A DNA stretch of 64,000 nt, from NCBI RefSeq assembly GCF_037975245.1, contig NC_092578.1, forward strand, positions 5,187,001 through 5,251,000, in the 5' to 3' direction. A model generated the notes under the pieces. That model searched no databases. It was not told where the DNA came from and saw only the letters and a program-made list of their open reading frames with translations. Position numbers and translations under genes: made by a program. Shown here in pieces: positions 15,601-51,500 of the stretch; within the stretch, counting starts at the first letter, position 1, and every line of letters starts with the position of its first letter. This stretch comes from Apostichopus japonicus (taxonomy: Eukaryota > Echinodermata > Holothuroidea > Aspidochirotida > Stichopodidae).

Positions 15601-16288
15601 ATACAATGTAATTCTCAACAAAAAATGTGACATGAGTTGACTGTAACCACTAACTGTAAGACTAATGTATGCATACTCTTCATTTGCAGCAAGCAACAGA
15701 CTAGTAAAATCAGAAAAAGTGCAGTATAGGCCTAGGCTACACACGAAGCACAATGGCAATGCTCATAACATTTACCGAAAAGTGTTTGGACTTTTGAACT
15801 TGACATTTAACTTAGGTAAGCAGAGAATAGACTGACTGGCCTGGGTCTTCATTTGATATGCTCCATGGCCTCGGATCAACTTCACATATACTTCAATTAG
15901 GTAATATTATCAGCATTATATTGCAGATGAATAATTACATAGTAATGGAATCTGTTTGAATTCATGATACTACGCAACGAGGTTTGACCAAACACAAACC
16001 ACAACATCGCGGAACCCATTCTTAAATAACCAGTTAATTCTGACGGGGGCCTAGTGTTAAAAATTTACTATGCTACCAATTACAAAATCTATTATCCTAC
16101 ATGGAAATACAATGACACAGCACATGGGCACGAGCATAACGTTAACGGTTAAGCCTAACTTCGTACTGACTCCAATCTAAACGAAAGCCTCCTTCTATGA
16201 TAGTACCTATTTTATGAAATATCTCAATCGACTTCTGTTCATCAGTAACAGCTAAGGCTTTCGCCCTTTCAAATTCAGTTTCCGCCAT
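3466..16288 (-). CDS. PSMD11: 26S proteasome regulatory subunit PSMD11/Rpn6, 3' end missing
   Basis: Rpn6 is a PCI-domain lid subunit that clamps the 19S lid to the 20S core. Nine coding exons on the minus strand, in transcript order: 16288-16207, 14291-14190, 12642-12518, 11496-11367, 10878-10767, 9627-9545, 7868-7724, 6210-6087, 3627-3466. All have GT/AG borders and join in frame (355 codons). Tell-tale peptides are [13 protein letters not shown] (start), [136 protein letters not shown] and [20 protein letters not shown]. These follow vertebrate PSMD11 almost residue for residue. The human protein has 422 residues, so the final ~67 (end of the PCI/winged helix and the C-terminal helix) must lie left of position 1. 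No matching exon was found in 1-3465. An acidic stretch, [11 protein letters not shown], replaces the vertebrate sequence near residue 30. The start is the first Met that gives the conserved N terminus. Confidence 0.96.
6367..6402. repeat. (TA)n microsatellite, left flank of 6403-6569
   Basis: Uninterrupted AT dinucleotides in a PSMD11 intron. They abut a short non-simple segment that carries a hammerhead-like motif. Confidence 0.9.
6403..6569 (+). mobile_element. Short retroelement-like fragment between two (TA)n arrays, carrying a hammerhead-like core
   Basis: About 165 bp of complex sequence sits between two long (TA)n tracts. It contains a hairpin CTCTATGTCC/GGACAGAG (6449-6469), the hammerhead-like motif at 6503-6547, and a perfect 7-bp hairpin ACTAGTG-TTC-CACTAGT (6553-6569). 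Penelope-like elements are known to carry small hammerhead ribozymes in their terminal repeats, and some prefer simple TA-type sites. There is no reverse transcriptase here, so this would be a terminal fragment or a short non-autonomous copy. The family assignment is inference. Confidence 0.4.
6503..6547 (+). ncRNA. Hammerhead ribozyme-like motif (type I, short stem III)
   Basis: The plus strand reads stem I AGTTGT (6503-6508), invariant core CTGATGA (6509-6515), stem II CGC...GCG (6517-6519 with 6525-6527) closed by TCAAC, invariant GAAA (6529-6532), and a tiny stem III AC/GT (6532-6533 with 6539-6540). The cleavage-position base T is at 6541, followed by ACAACT (6542-6547), the perfect 6-bp complement of stem I. 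Both conserved core boxes are present, and spacing matches minimal retroelement hammerheads. Weak points are a U-U mismatch at the base of stem II, where G-C is usual, and GUU rather than GUC or GUA at the cleavage site. It may therefore be slow or dead. Confidence 0.5.
6570..6692. repeat. (TA)n microsatellite, interrupted
   Basis: AT dinucleotides with short ACAC and CAAAT interruptions, forming the right flank of the hammerhead-containing fragment. Confidence 0.9.
8820..9520. repeat. CT/AC-rich minisatellite in a PSMD11 intron
   Basis: Units built from TGTATCCTCCCACTACCCTC, CTCTCACTAACCCCTACTAC, CTAACTACCCCCTACATC and TACAGCTATCTGTGTTG repeat about every 65-85 bp between 9045 and 9520. Two longer diverged units of ~180 bp with TTTACACTGACCTCTACTTG lie at 8720-9040. 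Open frames here on both strands are by-products of the repeat. Confidence 0.8.
9709..10085. repeat. Tandem duplication, ~190 bp unit, two copies
   Basis: TTTCACATGACA, AATAACAATGAAGCAAA, TTCAATTCTGTCAGACATTC, AAAAGGGGCGATCATTGAT and AACAAACCTGCAGCTCACAG occur in the same order at 9709-9895 and 9898-10085. The copies are close to 95% alike by eye, so the duplication is recent. Confidence 0.8.
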
Positions 16289-16830
16289 TCCTTCTGAAGT
16301 TCGGATCGACTCTTCCCCGTATTGTGCCTTTGTACTGTAACTACACTGCACAGGTTACTATCTCCGCTCTGTCCGTTTTGATCAACAATCAACACAAGCT
16401 ACAGTACTGTACACTGAGATAAGTGGGACTAGTGCATTGGATATACGGTATTACACGTCTTGTCCAGAGCAAACGCGGTTACCACAAGGCAAAGAGAAGA
16501 AATAATATTTGTTTCGGTCCTCATGTATCCTTCATCTAGGCTAAAGACATCAGAGTTCCCAACATTTCGGTACGGATTTGCTTCACAATTTGGAGTGTGA
16601 AGACCTCCTGGAAAGTACTTTTTGAAAACTTCTAGCAATTATATCATGCTATAAATTGCGGCCTACTACAGTGACGGACTTAAAGTCCCATCAAATGCAT
16701 GGTAACCGTCCCAGTTCAACCTGATCTACACTTTTCAGTTTATTGAAAATTATATATAAATATATTATAAATAACTTAGTTCTAATTTTGCCATATATAT
16801 ATATGTCACAAAAATATATATATGCCACAA

Positions 16831-16876
<46 letters not shown>

Positions 16877-17224
16877 TTTTATATATATTTACTTTTACAC
16901 ATTCTCTTACACATGCTCTTAAGTGGATGAGCAGTTTGCTAACAGTTTTATTTTATTTTTTAAATATTTTATTGTATATTATACAAAATTATACAGTTTA
17001 TATACTAAGCACATCGTGGGAAATAAAGCTAATTTAAATTATGTTAATTGTAGGCACCACAAGCATGTTAATGTATGCTAGAAGATGAAATTCTCTTTCT
17101 TTTTTAAAATAGTATTATTAGTATATGTACAGTATATATATCATGTTCACAGTACGTTCATAATATGTGATTTCACATGACCTAGCAATTCAGAAATGGG
17201 AACCTGCTGCTCGCAAAAGAACTA
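16289..17224. other. Upstream region of PSMD11, with (TA)n at 16837-16875
   Basis: Should contain the PSMD11 promoter and 5' UTR, but no TATA box, CpG-rich block or other site stands out. It holds a (TA)n microsatellite. A minus-strand open frame at 16429-16638 resembles nothing I recognise and was not called. Confidence 0.4.
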
Positions 17225-17306
17225 CGTAGTCGGCAGGATTCGAACCTGCGCGGGAAGATCCCAATAGATTTCTAGTCTATCGCCTTAACCACTCGGCCAC
17301 GACTAC
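17225..17306 (-). tRNA. tRNA-Ser (anticodon AGA)
   Basis: The minus strand folds as a class II tRNA of 82 nt. The acceptor stem GTAGTCG/CGACTAC is perfect, with discriminator G. The A box is TGGCCGAGTGG, the anticodon loop CTAGAAA sits in a TAGA/TCTA-type stem, and a variable arm TGGGATCTTCCC follows. The B box is GGTTCGAATCC. A long variable arm and AGA anticodon identify the serine isoacceptor reading UCU (and UCC/UCA by inosine wobble). A T-run (ATTTTGT) follows the 3' end, but no clean T4 terminator immediately abuts it. No intron. Confidence 0.95.
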
Positions 17307-21739
<4,433 letters not shown>

Positions 21740-21960
21740 TCAATGAATGGGTTCAGTTGTATAAAGTGGTAGAAAAAGATACAATGACTTTTACAGGAAG
21801 TAAATATTAAGATTATAATTATAAAGTGAAAAAAGATGTTTGGAAGCACCCATATTTGGTTAAAAAACAGTCGGGAAGGACTATATATATTCGTGGTGTC
21901 GGGCCTGGTGACTATAGCTAATCAATAGAGCTTTTGTGCTATCAAAGTAATAACTTTGTT

Positions 21961-21966
21961 TTTATT
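21961..21966 (-). terminator. Polyadenylation signal AATAAA of left sulfotransferase
   Basis: AATAAA on the minus strand, ~84 nt after the TGA stop, inside AAAGTAAAATAAAAAC. The same spot in the right copy reads AATATA. Confidence 0.55.
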
Positions 21967-22049
21967 TTACTTTCTTTAATCCATTTTTGCCCAGCCCTTC
22001 GTCTTTATGAAGATGGCATCTGAAATATTTCCTGATACATTAGAGATTA

Positions 22050-32175
<10,126 letters not shown>

Positions 32176-33047
32176 TACGTATCGCCAAACCTTAATGTAT
32201 AGCCGGATGGTATAGTTTATATGCACTTGGAATCAATAGCCTGCTGGCACGTCAACGAAATGCGATGCTTGCTGTCTCGTTATATGCAGTGATATACACG
32301 AGTGACTTTAGGACATGCATATTAATTTTACAAACTGGGGGCATAGACTCAGCACCGTATGGTCATATTTGTCGAGCCCATATAGCTATAACTGTATGTT
32401 TTACAAGATGAGGGTAGGCCAAGAAAGAAACAAAAGTATCAAGGCGGAAAAAGAACCTCCCACTAATGATTTATGAAAATACTCCCTAGATGAAGGTTGC
32501 TTCAAAGTAGAATAAGTGATCCATTGTTTAATAAAAAAATAGAAAAATAAGTTCGAGAAACCATACAAAACCTATAGTTATGCATTACACAAAGTATTCC
32601 TGGCTGATGCCAATAAACCAAAGGTCAGAAGAAACATTGCATAACTAATTATAGAGTTATATCATTTCATTTACTTTTAGAGTCTGTTTTAGGGAGTATT
32701 TTCATAAATCATTAGTGGAAGGGGTTTACTCTCTTTTTGTTTCAGAGGTTCTTATGGTGTATTTGCAGAGCTTCCCACATCCGCCTTGATACTTTTCTTT
32801 CTTTCTTGGCATACCCTCATCTTATAAAACATACAGTTTTGTGGACTCGACATAAATATGACCATACGGTACCGAGTCTATGCCCCTAATTTGTAAAAAA
32901 AAATATGTAGTTCTTGAAATTACTCGTGCATATAACTGCATATAACGAGACAGCAAGCATCGCATTTCGTTGACGTGAGCAGGCTATTGAATCCAAGTGT
33001 ATATATACTATACCCTCTGACTATACATCGAGGTTTGGCAATAAGTA
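32176..33047. promoter_or_regulatory. Divergent intergenic region between the two sulfotransferase starts
   Basis: 872 bp separate the two ATGs, and it should hold both promoters. Each start is preceded by a matching block, ACTATACC...CTATACAT...AGGTTTGGC. TATA-like words lie farther out: TATATACTATACC at 33002-33014, and ATATAAACTATACC on the minus strand near 32210. The centre of symmetry is near 32610. I cannot place a transcription start. Confidence 0.4.
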
Positions 33048-42418
<9,371 letters not shown>

Positions 42419-42757
42419 TAATCTCTAATGTATCAGGAAATATTACAGATGCCATCTTCATAAAGACGAAGGGCTGTCAAAAAAAGTATTCAAGAAAGTA
42501 AAATATAAACAAAGTTATTACTTTGATAGCACAAAAGCTCTATCGATTACCTTTAGTCACCAGGCCCGACACCACGAATATAGTCCTACCCGACTATTTT
42601 TTAACCAAATATGGATGTTTCTAAATATCTTTAAGTGTTTTTGTTGACGTTCACTTTATAATTATAATCTTAATATTTACTTCCTGTAAAAGACATTGTA
42701 TCATTTGAATTACCACTACTAGGCCTATATGTATACAACTGAACCCATTCACTGAAA

Positions 42758-44714
42758 TTGTCCATATAAGACTTTGATACCCTAAATACCACAATGAACA
42801 GTTCTAATCGAACGAAGTAACAATACAAAGTCACATTGCACACATCCAGGAATATTTGCATGTTCAAATACACATAACGTATCCATAAGTAAACTAAACC
42901 CTCGTATAGCTACGGACGCTTAAAAGTGCCATCAATATAAGAAAACTTTGCCCCAATAAGTCAACATTGTTTAGATAACAAGATAACATCTTATCGAAAA
43001 TCAGAAAAAAAATGTTGGATTGCTCAGTTGCTTTAAGCAATGAGGCCATTAACCTGCTTGATTTGAGGTTAACCCACCCCCTATTGCACTTTATGAAATG
43101 TGGATTGCTTGGTAACATTTGGAAGGATGTTTCTTCATCCGACAAACTACATCACTTTCTTGTCTGTGAAATGTATTTGTTTGAAAGTAATTTAAAAAAA
43201 AAAATTTTTTTTAAGGGTAGATGAAGCTATTGGTCATTGATCTCAGTATTTCCTGTGCGGTTTATGATACCATACGTACAGACATAAAAGTTGCCGTTGG
43301 GTAGTAAACAAATGACATTGTTTTAATGGTTTCCACGAAATCCTCCACCAGTACACTACCTGTAGTTTTGTTTTGTTTTACATGGTTTAGCTTAAATTGA
43401 ATATCTTTTAATTAATAGGAAACCACCGAGAGAGTTGTAAGAGAACAATTAATTTTTTTTTTAATTTGTGGCATATGGCATTGAGGAGGTGACAGGTTGG
43501 TGGAGGGGAGTGTAAATTCAAATCCCAATTATTCAAATCTCCTGGAAGGTAAACCTAAAATGCTAAGTGCACTTATAACTTGGCTATTGAAGATATCATA
43601 CTTGTAAGGAATTGGTGACTGAGATGTTGAAACAATTGTGTGGCAATGTTAGTTTTGGTTACTAAGGTAACATCTGACAAATTTACAGAGCTTAAATTTT
43701 ACTGCCTGTACAGTATTCACTGGAAGAAATAATTTTTTCTTTAAAAAAGGCTAAAATGTTTTCAAACACAATTTTTTGGTGATAAAACCAAAGGTGCTTC
43801 AAGTGATATTAGGAGACTGGGGTTGGGGGATGGGGGGGGGTGAGGGAGGATGAAGGGTAGGTATGCATGTTTCTTCAGTACCCACGTCATTCCAATGCAG
43901 ATCTTGAATGAATTTCAAATGTTCACAAATAAATTCAGATTTCGATTTTAAATGAAAAGTGTTTAACGATATGTATGCATTTACACCTGCTTTTATGCCG
44001 ACAAATCTAGGGTGTTCTGAAAAAAATCGTGTTTCAAAGCTCTTCTGATAAATTTGATCAATTGATGTGATGGAATTGAAAGGGATTTTTGGTATGGGAG
44101 ACAAGGTATTGTAAACTAATAAATAGCAAAAAAAGGCAGAAACATTTAGAAGTTGAAATCTTCATATGACTGTATTAATATATTGGCTGACTTCCCAAAT
44201 TTTAGCAAATTAAAATAGAGATTTTAAGTTCAAGTGAGAGGACTAGAGTGAAATAGAAAACAAACATCTATTTATCTTTTAATCAATCACTAGAAAGAAA
44301 TAAAAGCTAAGATAACTTAGTTAATGTAGTGCCCTCACAGTATCTGTCGAATGCATGTATGTCCATCCGATTCTCAGTTTGTCAAACAGTTCCTTCGTCA
44401 CGTTGCTAGGTTAAAATGTGAGCGTGGGTATATCCCGAAAGCCATCACCGGCAAATCGAATCATCAAATAATAAAAAGAAAAATAGAGTTTTATTCCATC
44501 CATAGTCAGTTCATTATGAGTGGGTTCCTGGTTAAAACGTTTTGTTAGTAAAGGGGTTAGTCCTCGGTTAGATCTCTGAAGGAAAGAACAGAAAAGGAAT
44601 AAAACTTTTTAAGACATCAAGGAGTCAGCACATGAGCGGTAAATGGTGGCCAACATTACTTCATTCAGACTGTGACGCTACTTTGTGTTGTTCTATCTAT
44701 AGATTACATAAGTA
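42758..44714. other. Intergenic region, no gene seen
   Basis: Between the right palindrome arm and the hairpin array. It contains a G-rich stretch at 43820-43860 and AT-rich sequence. Open frames (for example 42894-43145 and 43799-44104, minus strand) show no domain, repeat or exon-like context. Confidence 0.5.
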
Positions 44715-45235
44715 TTCCTGTCCATGATTCCTGTACAATGATTCCTGTACATCACATAATTCACTTATCTGGTGAGCACCTACAGGAATGGCATACGGTC
44801 TTGTAGCATCTGTATAGGTTTAAGGTTTTCTGCGCATGGTTCCTGTACAACGATTCCTGTACATTCTACAACAGGGATGGTGTACAGGAATTTCTGTCGA
44901 ACCATGTACAACGATTCCTGTACATCTTACAACAGGGATGGTGTACAGGAATTTCTCTTGAACATATAACTCATTTATCTGGTGACTACAGGAACAGCAT
45001 ATACAGGGGTTAATTCTCTTAAAGTGGCTTTCGTACATGATTCCTGTACATCCTACAACAGGGATGGCGTACAGGAATTTCTGTTGAACATATAACTCAT
45101 TTATTTGGTGTCTACAGGAACAGCATATACAGGGGTTAATTCTCTTAAAGTGGCTGTACAAGTTTAAGGATTTTCGTACATGATTCCTGTACATCCTACA
45201 ACCCGGGATGGTGTACAGGAATTTCTGTTAAATAA
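44715..45235. repeat. Tandem array of ~40-nt hairpins in the presumed 3' UTR of the mucin-like gene
   Basis: ATTCCTGTACA ... TGTACAGGAAT occurs as a perfect or near-perfect 10-11 bp stem with a ~17-nt loop (containing TACAACAGGGATGG) at 44853-44891, 44914-44952, 45040-45078 and 45183-45222. Partial units lie at 44715-44800. The spacer AACATATAACTCATTTAT...TACAGGAACAGCATATACAG is also repeated (~145 bp period for the last units). The array begins ~80 nt after the stop codon at 45300. A minus-strand AATAAA is at 45105-45100. Confidence 0.85.
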
Positions 45236-45299
45236 GATACTCCAGCTACCAGAATATCCTTTTAATGACGGATGGTATTTGTGTTTTGTCAAACTCACC

Positions 45300-45589
45300 T
45301 TACAATGTACTGCAAATGGCATAGTTACATTGACAGTAATCAATCTCTGGGAGCTTCCCTGTGACCTTTGACCCATCGGGGCACACCAGCTCCACAGTTG
45401 TAAACGTGTCCTTCAACACCGGTCTGCAACAGTTACAGTTGTGGGTGACCAGGAAACCGTCGAAGCTATCGCACTCGGACGTTGACGAACAATAACCCTG
45501 GCAGACTTGAACCGAAACGTCGTCGGCATGGCAACCCCGACTGTCTGTGAGGTTACGTAGTTCGCTGGATTTGCTGCAGCTGTTAGGTT
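45300..45589 (-). CDS. Last exon: C-terminal cystine knot (CTCK)
   Basis: Encodes [13 protein letters not shown] ... [20 protein letters not shown] ... NCNCCRPVL ... VELVCPDGS ... [12 protein letters not shown] then TAA (45302-45300). The spacing CxGxC, CxCC, C, CxCxxxxC is that of the CTCK knot of von Willebrand factor, mucins, SCO-spondin and slit. In those proteins it makes C-terminal dimers. Confidence 0.92.
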
Positions 45590-48500
45590 CTGCAGAAGAG
45601 GCAAAGATGAGGACACAAGATGATACTTGGGCAATTCAATATCATAAATAAGTCCTTCTATCATGAAAGGTCTGCGCTACTTAATGTTACTTGAAGAGCT
45701 ACTTGATTTTATTGTTTTGTTTTCAACTTTTGATCACCCCTTGCAACCTCTATTGAGGGGGATAACCTTCCAAGGTTTCCTCAGTAATGTTACTCAAGAA
45801 CTGTTATTAATGTTACATATATATCACAGTGTTATGATGTTACAAACTGATAAATACTGATTTGCTCAACTGGCATTTTGGATATAGTATTATAATATTT
45901 TTTTCCTACATTACTCAAAATCATCATGATGCAATTCCACATATTTTGGCATTTCTCAATGTTGATTTTTCTCTGTGCGAGATTAAAAGCTGTCACTCCA
46001 TCCCATGGATATGAGGTGGTGCACGAAGAAACAACAGAGCAAAAAGGAATAATATACGGAAGCAACACAGGTAAAATGACTTTTAACTAATAATAGACTA
46101 ACATCAAACCTAGTCTATGCCTGCTTATTCTCTGTTAATAATAATCATAATAATATTAATAATAATTATAAATAATAATAATAACAATAACAACAACAAC
46201 AACAATAATAATAATAATAATAAATTACATTTATATAGCGCTTAATACAGCATTTCAAAGCGCTTTACAAAGTAGGAAAGAGACAAAGGAAACCAAGGAG
46301 AAAAAGAAACTAGGAATCAAACAGAAATGTTTTAAGTTGTCTCTTGAAAATACAAAGGGAGGTAGAGTCACGAACGTTAACATAAATATGTTTTTAATAT
46401 GTCCTCTGTTGAGTTTTAACACTTGAGCATACTGTACATGAGCCTACAACATTGTCAAAAAGAAATTTCTTACATAGTTACGAAGAAAAAGACAACACTA
46501 CAAGATTGAATGATATTTGGAGATTTGGATAAAAACTCTGTTTGCAGTATCCGATAAAATTTAAGAAATGATAAAATACTTTCTTAAATCTGTTTTTTCA
46601 CCTTCAAACATGAATAAATTCTTACCTGACACTAACTTGCAGGTTGGACAACATTCACCATCATCAAATACAGGAGCGTAGCCCTTGAAATATCAAACCA
46701 TAAGTTGGAATATTATGTTTCACAGTTTCATAAAGTTGACATGGTACAAAAGAGATGATATTTATCCGGTGTAGAGTTTTATACAGATACATAGAAACAA
46801 GTAAGTCACATTAATGTGGATTCTAAATGGGTCATTCCTCCCACTCTTCCCCCCCCCCACTGCCCCTCAAGTAGAGAATGGTTCAAAAGAAGTTGTCACT
46901 GACTGAGCGAAATGACATAGCACAAGGCTTGCATCAAGTTTACTGGTTTTAAAATTCCATTCAGGTTAATCGTTTGTCCCAGTTTACTGTCCCAGTCTGT
47001 TTTCCTGTTTTTAACATTGCGATTTGAAACAAATTAATACGTACCTCTTCGCAACTGATATCTTCACATCCTGAAGAACAGGTCACTACACCGCCCTCAC
47101 ACAAACATGTGGTGCAGTTATCTGTCATCCAGCTCTCCCCGGGATATCGTGAAACTCTGTCCTCTCCGAGACATTCGCACTGTCCCTGTTCGATGCAATC
47201 CCCCTCACTGTCACGGTACCAGCCGGGTTGGCATACACAGGCCTGTTCGTTCACACAGTTCGCCTCGGTGGTCGTAGATGAAGCGTTAGCATTTAAATCG
47301 AGACAGCTTAGTACCACGCACGTACTGCCCCATATCTCGTGGTCTCCGCACGCTGTAATACGGTGGGACGAGAGTATTTGCAATTTTCAGAGGGACATCA
47401 AAGATCATTTGTGGGAGAAAAATCTCAACATCGAGGGCAAACCACGTTAACATTGAATTCTCTGTCGTCTAAACATGTCCTAAACGTATCGCTTACTTTT
47501 ATCTTGTGTCCGTCGGTGTAGAGGTCAGAATCAACGTCCTTCACATACGGGTTGATTCTTAAATTCATTCCCAAAGTGTGAAGAATGCATGGTCACAGCT
47601 AAAGAATATTCATCCACCATGTTTAGATTACTAGAAGAGTGCTATTACAGGCAGACAATATAGTGAATGTGTCGGGATCTATGCATATTCATATCTGAAG
47701 GCAGACAGTATTGTGAATGTGTCGGGATCTATGCATATTCATATCTGAAGGCAGACAGTATAGTGAATGTGTTGGGATCTATGCATATTCATATCTGAAG
47801 GCAGACAGTATAGTGAATGTGTTGGGATCTATGCATATTCATATCTCAAATGGTTCGAACTGAAAGTCAGCATCCAAATCTGGTTTGAACAGGTCAAAGC
47901 TGACATTGGTAGGCCTCTCCACATAACCATGGAGATAGGATCTGACCTGGCCTGAGGCAAATCTGAGTCAATGATGAAAAAAAGAAAAGAAAAAGACCCC
48001 CACCCCCGAAATATCCAATCAATTCACCAATGCAATATACTGGACTGCCTTAAAAATGGAAACTGTACATAACGTGAAACCATTTTCTGATAAGATAATT
48101 TCAATATCCACTGTTTATTGGCTCCCAAGATGAAGTAGAGAATACATGTTACTTTACGAAAATTGATAGCGTATCTCATTAATACTCTTGTCAGATATTG
48201 CTGGTTCAGTCGAGTAATACTTACGACAATCCCCGTAATCGCAAGGCTGTTCCTCCTGATTGGCTCCTTCACACTCCGACCCACCGTAAGATGCAGGTGG
48301 GTTATTAGCTGACCTGTTAAATTAATGATAAGAGAGTGCATCGTTAGCGGATATACTAAATTGAGGTCAACATTGTAGACATTTAAGAAAAAAAATATTA
48401 TACAAAAATATTATCCAATATACACGTTTATGTCAATACCAGCAAGAGCTTAAAACATTTATTTCAAGCTAAAATTATCTCAGAATTGGTGAATAAAAAT

Positions 48501-51500
48501 AAAATGTTTGGCACTATTCGTAAATTTTCGGTTTTATATTACATGTGAGAGTGTATTTGTTCTTTAGTTTCAACAAACCAACATGTATAACAATTACTTT
48601 CAAGCTCCAAGGAACAAATTTGAGTTGCTTAGAACAGCAGTTTGCATAGAACCATATGAAACGGAGTCCATTGCAGATTTTAATATTAGCTGGACATAGA
48701 AATTTAATTATTGTCCAAATTTCACTTCCAAGAGTCCCCAAACTTTTTCTGGCTTTTTGAATTCAGCAATCGTAGAGTAAAAAGCTTGCATGTGGTTAGT
48801 ATTACTGTGAAGTATCAAGGCATCTGCATGGGCCAAAAGACCTCTCAGAGTCAAATGGGATCTAAGATACATTGCTACACTCAGGGATGAGCCTGTGGTA
48901 AAAAAAAATAACGGAACTTTGCAAAATTTGCTGTATAGGCTCCAGTTTGTGTATGCTACAGTGTGTTAGGATAATATTTTTTGTCCCCGAGGTAGAAAAG
49001 AAATCACGGATATTCCGCGAATTCGCGGAAAAAGCTCATGACTGTTAACTAGTGAGCTTTCATAGTAAAAAGTGAAAGCTGGCCATGGGTGTGTCTCATC
49101 TCAGCCTAAGGACGTTGTAGCCTAATGTAAACCAATACATTTTGGAAGATTTGGTAAAGAATTGCAACAAAAACTGGCAGAGAAATACATAATGTTGCTT
49201 TTCACTGAACTGTTTGACAAATTTTATTACATGAGTTTAATACAGTCATATTTGTCAGGGTTTACCTCCTCTTTTTCAAAGCTCACCTGAATCTCGTCTG
49301 AGTACCGTTCCCACACGAGACGGAACAATCTGTCCATGACGACCAACTACTCCAGCCACAGTCCACGGAACAAGGCGTGTCCACGCATTCCAGGTGTCCG
49401 TCCACACAATTGCTGTATATATACAAGTATGGATGATATCATAAGCAATCAAAACTCTCTTATCCCTTACATATCATTATATTGTGTCTCACAAAGAGAA
49501 ACCAGCTCCCTCGTTAAAGCAACTCTTTAGACGTATATCAAATTGACCTCCCAACCCCCCCCTACCATCCTCCCCACCACTCTTCATCAACAAACAAACA
49601 ACGAAACTCCTAGAAATGACCTACCAGGTCCTGCAGTCGTCAACCAAAGTTGAGCCTGGTGCGTAAATATTTCCATTCTCGTCTGTGCAATCACATTGAC
49701 TCTGTGGTACACATTCATTCTCTTGTTCTAATGTACCATTAGGACAGTGGCAGCCGGCTTGACACTCTTCAACGACACACTGAGAACCCAGCGCCAGATC
49801 AGAACACTTGGCCGGACATTGTGTAGCACATTCTGAGTATACCTGACCATTGAGACATTCAGTTTCTGTTAAAGGATATTAAAAGAGTCTGCTTTAACTT
49901 TCGACCAAACGCAAGGTATTTGCAATTATAAAATCTAAGAAGCAATTGAATACAAATTTCATGAGAGTGCTCACATTATGATTTACTTCTAACTCTTAAA
50001 TACAACAATTACCTATAGAAAAAAAAGAAATTCATTTACATGGAGACCACACATTTTAATCATTTCAACAATCTATTCATAACTTGTTAATACCAAGTTT
50101 GACTGCTGACATATTACGCTGCATTGAAGCCAAAAGTAGTCCACTGCAACCCACCCCTCCCTCCCCTCAACAAGAAAAATCCTGTAAACGTGGTAAGAAT
50201 TAGGTGCTGAGAAGTGGCTGGCAACTTGTCTTTCTGAAGAGAAACGTTTTCACTTCTGATGATCTACGCAGAGCTGCATAATAGCAGCTTGCAAAAGTAT
50301 CCTGACACTCACCGCACTCTTCCGGATTACAAACTTTTGTCTCGTTGGCAGCGCCCTCGCAATCCTGGCCTCCGTTTTTAGGAGGAGGGTTGCTGCAGGT
50401 TCGGAAGCGGTACGACACTCCCCCACCACATGTCACATCACATTCGGTCCAGTTGCTCCAGGGAGACCACTCCCCGTCGACTATGAGGTTTAAAGTGAAC
50501 ACAAGGTGAGATGGCACAAGGAATTGAGGTGATATATATTATCTGGAATCGGTCTTTTGCTTTAAACTCAAATAGTTAGAAATAATCAAACATGGTCACC
50601 CATGGGTCAACCAGACAACTCCCCATAATTTTAAATGTGTAAATGGTAGTATAGATCAATTTGGTGTATTTAATTTATGTATAGGGAATCGCATGCCTTG
50701 AAATAAAGATAAACTAATGAAAAAGTGGTCAAGAATATTCAAATTAGGATTTGGCATGTGCAAGTTATTCACAGTAAATGTGTAGTGGAATAGGAAAGAG
50801 TACTATATACCAGGAAATAGGGTTTCATCTCGAATAAAACATAAAAATAACTAACTCAACTACGGTCTTCAATGTCCAAACTTCCAAAAAAACAACCCAT
50901 CTTATTCTTACCACCAGACACAACTTACTTCATAACTAGTACATGTCATTTTTAAAAATTAACATTCTTCGATGTCTAGGCCATAATTGGAAGGGAAAGA
51001 CCTCCAGAGTAAAGTAATCTTAAGAACTTAGGACTTTTAACAAGGTGAGCTTACTGAGTAATAAAACATACTTTGAGTTTCAAATAATTCATAAATTTGA
51101 ATAAATTGATGATATCATTGCTGATGCTTGCTTTCATAACCTATAGCTACATCTCAATGGCTTTACCTGGACAGGCATCTGTGTTACAGTAGTCAGTTTC
51201 CATGGTGACGTAAGCAGTGGCATTCAAACAATCAATAGTCCCATTGTCAGACCTGATCAGGTTTCGGGTCCTGTGCCTGCGGCCGACACCACACGATGTG
51301 CTGCAGTCCGTCCAGTTCGACCAATCGTCCCAGTCACACAGGAACGGAACTAACGTTATCAAAGAAACAAAGGTCAAAATAGCCAAAGCCACTTTCAGTG
51401 TTTTGGACGAAGAATTTTACCGGACGGAATCCGCCGGGCCTAATTTTGACACGGTTCCTAATTTCCATGCAGTGTAGTTGAAGCAGCTGGCTGTGTTCAT

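Noticed and set aside
16429-16638. Minus-strand open frame of 69 codons upstream of PSMD11
   Set aside because: No family resemblance. It lies in the expected promoter/5' region and has no splice link to the PSMD11 start.
44845-45235. Regularly spaced palindromic repeats resembling a CRISPR array
   Set aside because: Spacers are themselves repeated, unit length varies, and the genome is clearly eukaryotic. It is a tandem repeat.
47864-47955. Minus-strand segment reading [19 protein letters not shown] after a possible CAG acceptor
   Set aside because: Runs into a stop within ~40 codons with no usable donor. The flanking exons splice to each other in phase without it.
48883-49050. CAGGGATGAGC ... 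GCTCATGACTG inverted pair in an intron of the mucin-like gene
   Set aside because: The ends match at only ~9 of 11 positions and flanks show no target duplication, so a transposon call is not supported.
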